Assembly (NCBI RefSeq): GCF_036785885.1
Contig: NC_092326.1
Span: 38,774,287-38,838,286 of the forward strand
Length of the DNA: 64,000 nt
Source: Coffea arabica
Lineage: Eukaryota; Streptophyta; Magnoliopsida; Gentianales; Rubiaceae
Reading direction: 5' to 3'
Under the pieces are notes generated by a model. It was not told where the DNA came from and made no database searches. It saw only the letters and a program-made list of their open reading frames with translations. Numbering within the stretch: position 1 is the first letter of the stretch; every line of letters begins with the position of its first letter. Below are positions 34,168 to 43,121 of the stretch, one piece after another. Position numbers and translations under genes: made by a program.

Positions 34168-35307
34168 TCATTCAGAAGTCCCACGGCGTGGAGGTGGTGC
34201 AGAAGATGACGGCCCAGCCGTGTCCTCGGCCGACTCATGAAAGGAAGAGGGTCCTGGTCGGGGCGTAGGGCGTGCACCCGGAGCTCGAGGTGGTCCCGGA
34301 GGGGTAAACTGGTAGGAACCATCGGGCAAGCGCTCGACGACTCCCATCCTTTCTAAGCAATCCGCATCCAAGAGCTCCATCTCGAATGCCAAATGTAAGT
34401 CATGGTCCTCCAGGTTAAGAACCCCTAGCTCGGTCGCCAAGTGAGTGATAAAGGACCCAAGGATCAGAGGCTTGTTCTTCTTGGTCAAAACCGTCTTGAA
34501 CTGCGCCGCCAACCAACACCCCAAGTTGACCTTAATGTTATTCTTCATACTCCAGAGGAAGAAAAACTCGGGGCGGGAGAGTATACCGGAGCTGTCCTTG
34601 CGCCCTGAGTAGCTGTAGGCTAAGAATCGCTGCACATAGCGGGCACTAGTGTTCTTAAGAAAGGAACTCCTAGACCGGGAAGGATCGTAGCGCTGCCTAT
34701 CGACGGACATGTCCTCCCATACATCATGGTAGCGGGAGAGGAATGGCTCTACGTAGTCACAGGCACTCTCACTATACTCACTCGTCTCAGCATACTCTCG
34801 AGTAATGAGCCCAAATGCCAAATTAAATTCAGTAATCGAAAAATTAAATTCCCGACCCATCAGACGGAAGCGAATGACATTAGGCGTCGCAGCGGTGAAC
34901 CTCGAGGGCAACTCAAACTCGAAGGTAGCATAAAACTCCCGAGTTAGCTCGACAAATGCGGGGCAGAAGATGTTGAGATATGGGCGCCACCCGATGGCTG
35001 TAAACATCTGCTCTACCTCCTCTCGTATGCCTAGGCCCATCATGGCTAATTTGTCACTAGTCTTACAAGGTATGATACGCCGCTCACAGACTTTGGCATA
35101 CCTCTGCTGATCCGCAGGTTTAGTGAAGGTCAGGTGCCCTCCAAAGCGAGCTGGGGTATCTACCTGAGCACCCCTACCGCTACCCAAACGGGTTCGGACA
35201 TTAGAAGAGTACGGTAGGTTGGTAGGTGTATTCACAGGAATAGATGCCTGTGGAGGGGGCTGAGAACGAGAGGCTCTAGACCTAGAGGATGATTTTGGTC
35301 TCACCAT
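34168..35307 (-). CDS. Athila ORF (retrotransposon ORF1 / env-position protein)
   Basis: A 379-residue frame starting MVRPKSSSRSRASRSQ; an upstream in-frame ATG adds 43 residues of hydrophobic leader and is less likely. After a basic, Ser/Pro-rich N-terminus comes ERRIIPCKTSDKLAMMGLGI, then ELTREFYATFEFEL, FRLMGREFNFSITEF and FFLWSM. These features resemble the Athila ORF-1 / plant transposon protein family, of unknown biochemical role. The C-terminus is Pro-rich. In this truncated copy it is the last ORF before the polypurine tract. The frame is uninterrupted. Confidence 0.75.
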   Translation of the reverse strand: MVRPKSSSRSRASRSQPPPQASIPVNTPTNLPYSSNVRTRLGSGRGAQVDTPARFGGHLTFTKPADQQRYAKVCERRIIPCKTSDKLAMMGLGIREEVEQMFTAIGWRPYLNIFCPAFVELTREFYATFEFELPSRFTAATPNVIRFRLMGREFNFSITEFNLAFGLITREYAETSEYSESACDYVEPFLSRYHDVWEDMSVDRQRYDPSRSRSSFLKNTSARYVQRFLAYSYSGRKDSSGILSRPEFFFLWSMKNNIKVNLGCWLAAQFKTVLTKKNKPLILGSFITHLATELGVLNLEDHDLHLAFEMELLDADCLERMGVVERLPDGSYQFTPPGPPRAPGARPTPRPGPSSFHESAEDTAGPSSSAPPPRRGTSE

Positions 35308-36172
35308 GTCCCCCAACAGTAAGTTCAAGGCAACCGAAAATCTAACAGGTATAGAAAGCAGCAATAACAAAGCGAAAACCTCCCAGTAGTAACCCAGCCA
35401 ATAGCAAACAAAAGGGTTCCAGCAAGTAATCAACAAGCAATTCAGAAATAACTCAACTAAAACCTCAAGAGAAACCCCAGCGAGTTATCCAGCAATTCAA
35501 GCAATATCCCCAAGCAACGTGATGTTCACAAAGTCATCTCCAAATCGAACAAATAATCAGAGCATTGCAACACATTTAAAATCTCAATAAACGGCTCCAG
35601 TTGGCCAAGAAAAATTGCTAACTTATATTCAGCAATAGGAGTGCAGCAAGGGGACAGTGACAACGCAATAAACACAGCTACTCAGACAGTCAAACCAATG
35701 TAGTATTGTAGCTCACCCAGATTTCCAACAAGTGGCTTTAGATGGCCAATTAAATGCACAATTGCACCCAACCCAAAAGAATTAGCAAGTCCAAGCAAAA
35801 TAATCCAACCAGTACCACTGGTGGAAAATCACTAATTGAGAAAGTAAACTCTACTCGTCAACAATATCAACTATGGAACGACCCAGGCAGTACCAATGAG
35901 TATTAAGAAATTGGGCGGCAACGGCGAATTACCTCCACCGTAGATGGTAGCCAGACGAAATGAGACAGTGGTGGGTGCCAGGTGTGCCAGAATCGCGTGA
36001 GGAGTTTCGGCGGTGGCCGTGAGTGAGCAACGGCTGCTCGTTGGTGGCGGGTGAAGTGGGTGAAGCGGATGTGAGGCAGAGGTAGATCAGCAGCGGCGAG
36101 CGAAGACAGAGGTGCTGCTGGCGGCGCGAGGCAGGACGCCGACGGTGCGCGCGACAGTGGGGGCTTCAGCAG

Positions 36173-36262
36173 TCAATAAATATTGTGAGTAGAGGCTAAC
36201 ATGTAGAACCTGTAGAACCTGTAGAGGCTAACAGCAGGCTAACATGTAGAACCTGTAGCTAG
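36173..36262. repeat. Filler DNA at the truncated end of the Athila element
   Basis: Short, scrambled repeats of neighbouring intron text (GAGTAGAGGCTAACATGTAGAACCTGTAG in overlapping partial copies) separate the element from the resumed apyrase intron. CAGCAGGCTAACATGTA also occurs on the far side of the element at about 31156-31172. Such patchwork is typical of error-prone end-joining with templated synthesis. Confidence 0.7.
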
Positions 36263-37698
36263 AAAAATATTATGAGTAGAGGCAAAGTCTACCGCCTGCA
36301 AAATTTTATGATATGCATTTCCTTGTGCCCATGATGTTGCCTGCTAACATAAGCATCCAGTTAAAACAACTTAACAAGATCATGTTGAATTTGATTGACT
36401 CTCTAAATTTCATAAAATTGCTCACCCCAAATCTGACGACTGTACTATTGTGGTGATCTTTTGGAATCACACTCTTGGCTCTGTCTAGTAGGTGCAGAAA
36501 ACAACCTGAGATCGCCTCAGGTCTGTTCTACTACAAGAAATTTGGTCATTAGTGACAATATTTCTCAGTGATGAAAAAAAATCGTCACAAAATGGGGTCC
36601 TTTAACCACAATATGGCAAGTTGTCACAATCGAGTCAAGGAAGCCAACACATCAGTGACGACCTTGCATTGTTGTCACAATTCGATTCCCGCCAGGAGTC
36701 ATGAAGAGAGCGGGAACTGCAATAGTGACAACTTTCTAAAAGTCGTCAGTAATAATAGCACCTTTCTTTGACAACTTTGCTATTGTTGTCACTGATAACA
36801 TTATATAGCTGTTAGTGACAACTAGTTTTATCACTGTTTGATTTTAAATATTTATTGTTTTTTGCAACTATTACTCTTAATTTTTTGTAATCATTATGTG
36901 TTCTCTAATGATTTTTAGTTGTTGTATACTTACGAGCCTCCTTATTAGTTTAATTTTCTTGTATATGTAATAACTTCATTAGAATAAAAAATAATTTAAA
37001 AATAAAAAATTCATTAGTGTAAATAAACTTGTGACTACTTAACTTAGAATGATTATTAGTTAATTTGATATGAATTTAAATAAGAGTTTTCAAATTGAAT
37101 CGGTTATCGAAGCGGATAAATCATAAACTTCATAGTTAATTAACTAATACACTTTATGTATTAGTTGAATTGTGCATTTTTTTCTTATTTGAAGATAATG
37201 GATTAATAGTGAAGTTTTATAAATAGTAGTTATAATTGATATAAAGTTTTAGCACTTATAAGAACTAGTTAAATTTTATTAAAATGCTTTTCCATTTATA
37301 TGAATTTAAAAAATTTTGCCACTCATACTAAAATTTTTAATCATACTAAAATTTTAAAATTGTGACACAAAAATAATGAATAAAAATGAAATCTATATTT
37401 CAAATACAATTATAAAAGACAAAATTGCACCAATTTTTCTTGTGTAAAAAGGGGGGGAATTATGATGTCCAAATCTAGTTAAAATTCAAGACAAAAACAA
37501 AGTGGCGCAATTTTAAAATTCAAGGCAAAAAAAGAGGCGCAAAATTGTCCAAGTCTCTTGTACTACGTAGATGCAAAATAATAACTTTTCTAAGTGTTGA
37601 ACTCTCTCTCAAACATCTCCCCTCTCCAGTCTTTAAATCGAAGCCCGTTTTTTATCCTTCCCGTCAAAGTCTCTCTAATTTCAGCTTCAAAAGCAGCG

Positions 37699-38141
37699 AT
37701 GGCACCAAAGGCGGAGAAGAAGCCGGCTGAGAAGAAGCTCGTGGCCGAGAAAGCCCCAGCAGCCGAGAAGGCTCCGGCAGAGAAGAAGCCAAAGGCCAGG
37801 AAGAAACTCCCGAAGGAAGGCGGAGCCACTGCCGGAGACAAAAAGAAGAAGAGAGTCAAGAGAGCAGCGAGACCTACAAGATCTACACCTTCAAGGTGCT
37901 GAAACAAGTCCATCCGGACATCGGGATCTCCAGCAATGCCATGGGTATCATGAACAGCTTCATCAACAATATTTTCGAGAAATTGGCTCAGGAGGCTTCC
38001 AGGCTCGCCAGGTACAATAAGAAGCCGACGATTACGTCGAGGGAGATTCAGACTACTGTGAGACTTGTACTTCCCGGTGAATTGGCCAAGCACGCCGTCT
38101 CCGAAGGCACCAAGGTTGTTACCAAATTCACTAGCTCTTGA
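37699..38141 (+). pseudogene. Histone H2B captured within CACTA, single-base frameshift
   Basis: It starts [13 protein letters not shown] with the Lys/Ala-rich plant H2B tail. After KKKRVK the frame shifts by one deleted base near 37858-37864. The histone fold then continues in another frame: [20 protein letters not shown], then [20 protein letters not shown], then [20 protein letters not shown] and KFTSS stop. Apart from that deletion the whole protein is present and conserved. H2B pairs with H2A in nucleosomes. Plant H2B genes are intronless, so lack of introns does not show whether capture was through DNA or RNA. About 100 bases of 5' UTR-like sequence precede it. Confidence 0.92.
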
Positions 38142-40549
38142 GGAAATTGAAGAGAAAACGGTTGATTTCTAGGGTTAGTTCTTTCGGTTGATTTTTAGGG
38201 AAAATTTTTTACCTAGTTATCGTGAATCCCCTAGATTAATTGTATCCTCTACTTCTTGGCCCACTTGGGAAGGACTTGCTACTTCCCAAAGATTTTTGGT
38301 ACAAAATCAGCTACAGCTGGACTTGATAGGGGGAGAATTGAATAATAATGACCAAATTAGATGAGGCAATTAGGCAAGCTTTAGATGAGGCATAATAGCA
38401 TACTCATTTACCTCAAAATATTTATTGCTCTGGCTGAATGATTTTTCCTCCAGAACTGCGCACTTCAATTTTCTCCAAGGTTGCAACACGAAACATTCGT
38501 TCTGTTTCCAAGAGGGTAATCACTTCTATTTCTTCTTCCCGTCTCTTTTGTGCTTTGCCCGAAGTGATAACTATGGGACTATTTTTGGTTAATTGAAGGG
38601 AATTTTTTCTTTTCATTTTTGATTGTAGTTTGGATTTACTTTTCTTCTTTGTTTGGTACAATGAATCTGTTCTACTTCTAGCATCTTAGCTCAATCTGTT
38701 TTTATGTAACTACATATCATAGCATTCTTAATTATTGGTAAATACTAAAGTAATGTTCTTTAATTGTTTGTGTTAGTAAAATAGAGTTCTTTCCTGCGTT
38801 CATATATGGTTCCTTGGTGTTTCTGGTGAAGTAATGACTTGTGGGAAAAGTTCCCTTTTCTAATCTGGGTATAGATTGTATATTCCAGGTGTTATGTGTA
38901 CATCAAGTTGTCTCATACAATAACACTAAATACTCAGATTTGGATTGGAAGGCATTTTTTGTAAGGTTGATTCAGGAAATGAAAACTTAATGCTTCTTTT
39001 TTCTTTGTGGAAATAATGTGTATGCTTCTTTTTTCTTTGTGGAAATAATTTGATGCATGGAGAATTACTTCAAGTTATGTTTATCGAACGCTTAGTCCTG
39101 ACAATTGGCTTGTTCATTCTGAAGTTTTCTTCTTTCACTTCTAATATTCAGTGGCTCTTTGTTTACTTTTTCTTTACTATTGCATCACAGACTCACAGTT
39201 GTATGTCTTCCTATGTTATCTAGAATCTTTTAGAGATTTGCATCTGGCCCGCATTTTCCACTGTTGACGTTAAATGAAAGGAGAGTTTGCCATAGAAGAT
39301 AAAGTAGTGAAGCTGTCGAGCTTGTGTAGTTTGCTCTGCTTCTGAGAAGTTTTGATGCCTATGTGCTCTGGACTAGTGATTGACGAGTTTCAGTCAGCTT
39401 TTTGTTGCACTGATTACAGTAGCCAGTTGAATGTCAAAAGGGAGATTTAAAAAAAAACTCAGATTTGGATACTTTTCTTAACATAACTAGTTGGACTAGT
39501 CTTTGTGTTTAAACCTGAATTATGTAATTGTCTTGCTATAAAAGTGTGTACTAAGCTTTCATGCTAGGATATAAGTTGAACTTAGTGATAAGTAGGGAAT
39601 AAACACGGACATCATCTCAAAAGTTTGTAATATGATCTATGAACTCTGTTTGATTTGTGGGCTTTGGTTGCACGAGTTTTAGTTACACGGGCAATGTATT
39701 CATATGACTTTCCAGATTTTATTCTTATGAAATTTCAAAGTGGTTGTCACATGGGTGAAAACAAATTTTGCATAAAAGAATACCATAAATTGACTGGTCT
39801 GTATTCTTCTAATTAGATGTCATGGCTGATTACTGTGTAGGCGAATTGTCTATAGTTATAATATGTGGATATATTGTGGTGAAAGTTTGTATTATCTGAA
39901 TGGATTATGACACTGTAAGTATTTATATGCAGTAGCATTTTTTTAATGGGTTGCAGTTCCATGGTTGATTTTGTGCATTAATTTAATTTAGTTGTATGGT
40001 TTGACAGCTTTAATTTCATAAGGATGATAAAATTCTTGCTTTTGTTTTACTCAAGTGTTTTAGCATGGTGTGCTGAATACGTTTTTCAATCAAAGCTAAA
40101 TTAGAGGTTCAAAGCAGTTGATTATCATGCTCTTTTCATTTCTATTGCACTTGTTTCTGAGCTTTATAATGTTATGGAACTTATCTGCTATACTTGCTAT
40201 GTTACTCATTTCATTATGATTACTATACCGGTACTTGGATATGATTGTAATCATTCATACATAAATTTTTTGTCTTTACATTTGATTGTTATTACTTGAT
40301 AATACATTTTCATTTTAGTAGTACTTGTACTCCAAGCATGTGTGTCCAGTCTTTGAAATTAGTGAGTTTTTGAAGCCAATCTGAAGCTTTCTTGAGTTCT
40401 AAAGTTTCAAGTGCTTTATCTCTTACTTTGCTCTTGTTCAGTCACTGTCTAGACGATACATAAAAGAAATGATTCAGCTTATTTTCTAAGTTCTCTTTCT
40501 TGTCTCAAGTTTTTATTTTCACCTACTAATAATTGAAGTACTTCACTGC
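38142..40549. other. Interior of the CACTA element, no clear gene
   Basis: T-rich, intron- or UTR-like plus-strand sequence. A minus-strand open frame of 79 residues (38422-38661, Lys/Glu-rich) is not recognised. A direct repeat of about 31 bases (TGCTTCTTTTTTCTTTGTGG...) occurs at 38991-39050. Confidence 0.45.
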
Positions 40550-40684
40550 AGATATGTTGCTTATTTTAGATTTTTGGAAGATCAGCAGCCAGAGTTGCTA
40601 ATTGACTCAAGAACTGTAGAGAAAATCCTATATCAAGAAATTTTTCGACGACACATTAAAGTCATCACTGATAAGTTTTATTGA
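40550..40684 (+). other. Exon-like open segment inside CACTA, unidentified
   Basis: A 44-codon frame runs from TTCACTGCAG (a good splice-acceptor context) to a TGA. It reads RYVAYFRFLEDQQPELLIDS followed by RTVEKILYQEIFRRHI. Its composition is that of real protein, unlike the T-rich surroundings. It could be an exon of a captured gene or of a decayed transposase. No family recognised. Confidence 0.35.
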
Positions 40685-41520
40685 CAACTTGACTAAAGTT
40701 GATGCTCGTAATGCATGGCAATAAAACTTAATAAGGTAGATTTGTACTCCAGAGTTGCCAATTGATGCTCGTAATGCATGGCAAAACCTTTTTCTGATCA
40801 TACTTTTAATAAGGTAGATTTGTAATAGTACAAATCAAGTGCAGTATGAATCATGGACATAATTTTCTGCCCAATTGACTTAATGAGGGCATTTATATAG
40901 ATGGTTTAATTTTGGGTAGTAAGCTAATTTAAAATAACCTTTTACGGGTTGAAGAATGAACTTAATCAAGTTATTGTAGCACAGCAATTTGCAGCGAATC
41001 ATTGTTTTATGTTATCCATGGCTAATTTTTATAAGTAACAATCCTTTGTCTTCAGTAGAACATATAGAATATAAATAAGTTATTGACATTACTAATACTT
41101 TAATAGCTAACTTTTGAGTTCATTTGGGATATTGTTCTTGTTATGACAATTCTTCACCTTCTTTATTCTTTTCCTTAATAATTTCCTACTCATTATTTGA
41201 GTTTGTGATAAGTAAATCTAAGATTTTTTTCCTTTTCAAAATGCTTGTTACTTACTATTGTTATACTACTTTATGCAGACAAATGCTACTATGTCAGATT
41301 TTGTGCAAAATTCACAGCTACTAAGTGGACTCAAGAAGGATGAAGATAAAGCTTCTTTTTTGGCTCGTGAAGTGTTTTGGAAGTTTTTATGACTTTTGAG
41401 GCTCGGATGCTTTTTGTAAACTTGATTGACTTTCATGAACAATTTGGGTTACACAGTACCACTTCTATTGTAGTATTTGTAGGATGACATTGAACTTAAA
41501 CATTATATTTTGGTCCTTTG

Positions 41521-41672
41521 TAGCATAATGGATGCTTTTAGCTATTAATTAGCAGGCCTTTTATGGTTCTTTTGATTTGATGAATTGTTGGATTCCTTTT
41601 TAGTATAATGGATGCTTTTAGATATTAATTAGCAGGCCTTATATGGTTCTAATTTGATGTATTGTTGGATTG
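41521..41672. repeat. Tandem duplication of about 90 bp in CACTA
   Basis: TATAATGGATGCTTTTAG(C/A)TATTAATTAGCAGGCCTT occurs twice with the following bases, at about 41526 and 41603. Confidence 0.8.
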
Positions 41673-42643
41673 GTTGCTTTTAGGACAATCGTTTGTATCA
41701 GGTTTCATAGTGACAATATATTGTTACTAATCAGATTTCTCCACTAACAACAAAAAGTTGTCACTAAATAGGATGTATAACAAAAAGGTATATAGTGATG
41801 ATAAATGTTGTCAGTAAAGAGCCATTTTTAGTGACGACTCTAAAGAGTTGTGAGTAACCAATCAATACCAACGGCAACTATGAAAAGGATTTTACTGACG
41901 ACACTACTACGAGCATCATTGATAAGGTGAAATGTCGTCACTATTTATGTATTTATTATTGACAAAAAATATTGTCACTAATGAATAACATTTACTGACG
42001 ACATTTAATGTTATGACTGTGTACCTTTACCGACAGAGATTCACTGACGACTTTGTGACAACTAAAATGTTGTCAGTAAAACACGTTAGTGACGACTTTT
42101 ACATTTTCTGTGATAATAATCAGTTGTCACTGATGACCAAATTTCTTGTAGTGTTCTCAGATGCTTTCAGACCTGGCATTATCTGCAGTCCCAAAAACAA
42201 AGAAGAGTAAAAATAGTCAAATTCTGCAAAATTGAAACTTGAGAAACGATTCGAAGGCCAAATAAAAGGAAGGGGTTCTCCCTGACAGGTTTGCCTCGAT
42301 GTTGACAGTATGATTGGATGAATATGAAATGGATTACCTGTATAAAATTCTCGAAGTTGTTGCCTATAGGAAGGAGATTCATGCATCGATCAAAGCAGAA
42401 GACATGGACTCTGGTCCAACGTTTGCCTGCATCAAATATTATGGTGTACTTCCTAGGCTCTTGACTCTGCACCACATTGTCAAGCGAATTGCTGCCGGAT
42501 AATTGGAACTTTTTGGCTTCAGAAAATGAATCAGCAAGTCGAAGGCAAATTGTGCTGGAGGTTATCAAGAGAGGGACCAAAATTCCTCGAAATCTTGATT
42601 TGGCAGGGTGAAATATCTGACGATGCCTAGTATTAATCAACAT

Positions 42644-43001
42644 TTCTGACGCTGATCAACACAAGATGCATTCGAGACTAGCGTTGTAAATCTGGTTAAA
42701 GTTCTTTAAATGTGTTCAATATTCTTATGAATCAAAAAAGGCAGAAAGAAGAAGCAAGTTTTACAGATTTTCCGCTAGATAACGAGAGCAGGCAATCAAA
42801 CTCCCGCTTCTAAGGACACTACTGTATACTGAACTTTCAATACCGATTTTCTATACTTTCTACAATCTCAGGTTGACGAGTTCTAAATCCAGGGTATACC
42901 AAGAAACTCTTGTTGATGTTTTATTTTCACATTTTCACATTACTGCTATTGAGATTCGACGTTCACAAGGCGCTTAACTTGTACTTAACCCAAATTCTTA
43001 T
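42644..43001. other. Upstream region of the apyrase pseudogene
   Basis: AT-rich region 5' of the apyrase N-terminal exon (minus strand), bounded by the LINE-B target duplication. The original promoter should lie here or beyond LINE-B; no distinct TATA box assigned. Confidence 0.4.
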
Positions 43002-43121
43002 CGGCATATCATCTATCTTTTTTTTTTTTTCTCGAAACGATAATTGGTTGTATTACTTGACAAAAGATTTACAAGTACGAGCAAAGGCTCGAATGAACTT
43101 TACAAGCGGCTTTACTTGCCA

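Larger units (their letters stand above)
31173..36172 (-). mobile_element. Athila-family element, 5'-truncated, in apyrase intron
   Basis: On the minus strand this runs from a GC-rich interior (about 35900-36172) through an Athila ORF (35307-34168) and a structured-RNA motif to a polypurine tract and an LTR (32750-31173). There is no second LTR, primer-binding site, gag or pol, so the 5' part is missing. LTR and interior are related to the element at 2958-10087. It lies in an intron of the apyrase pseudogene. The corresponding point in the other apyrase copy (about 2865-2875) is empty, so insertion followed the duplication. Confidence 0.85.
36529..42153. mobile_element. CACTA (En/Spm-type) transposon, non-autonomous, carrying histone H2B
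   Basis: The right end, inverted, reads CACTACAAGAAATTTGGTCA; the left end is the same except T for the first C. A 3-bp target duplication TTC flanks it (36526-36528 and 42154-42156), as for CACTA elements. Sub-terminal regions (36545-36830 and 41700-42140) are packed with GTCGTCA/GTTGTCACT motifs in both orientations, the expected transposase-binding type. No transposase was recognised. It interrupts apyrase exon 2; removing it with one TTC restores the reading frame exactly (43 codons). Confidence 0.92.
27517..42643 (-). pseudogene. Apyrase (GDA1/CD39 NTPDase) gene, broken by transposons
   Basis: Nine exons can be traced on the minus strand: 42338-42643 (YTIIFDAG, RVHVFCFD), 42157-42182 plus 36426-36528 (IMPGLKASEN, LLDRAKSVIP), 36293-36340, 31037-31129 (VAIVDRTQESVYKW), 29951-30156 (TNYLLGNLGK, GVIDLG), 29649-29740 (RAEILKLFNNTSNPCVLEGF), 29335-29365 plus 28009-28183 (GTYRYGGEKYY, ASPSGSS), 27737-27923 (DLPYIC-like LPYICMDLVY) and 27517-27650 (LDPWQEIKL, WPLGYAID, stop). 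All have GT...AG borders and matching phases. Apyrases hydrolyse nucleoside tri- and diphosphates. Here a CACTA element splits exon 2, a hAT element splits exon 7, an Athila element fills intron 3, and exon 7 has a TAG. Apyrase conserved regions are eroded too: DAG is followed by KRW rather than a GSS-like loop, and DLG by EE instead of GG. A dead gene. Confidence 0.9.

Noticed and set aside
38422..38661. 79-residue minus-strand ORF in the CACTA element, Lys/Glu-rich
   Set aside because: Considered as a transposase exon, but I recognise no specific motif.
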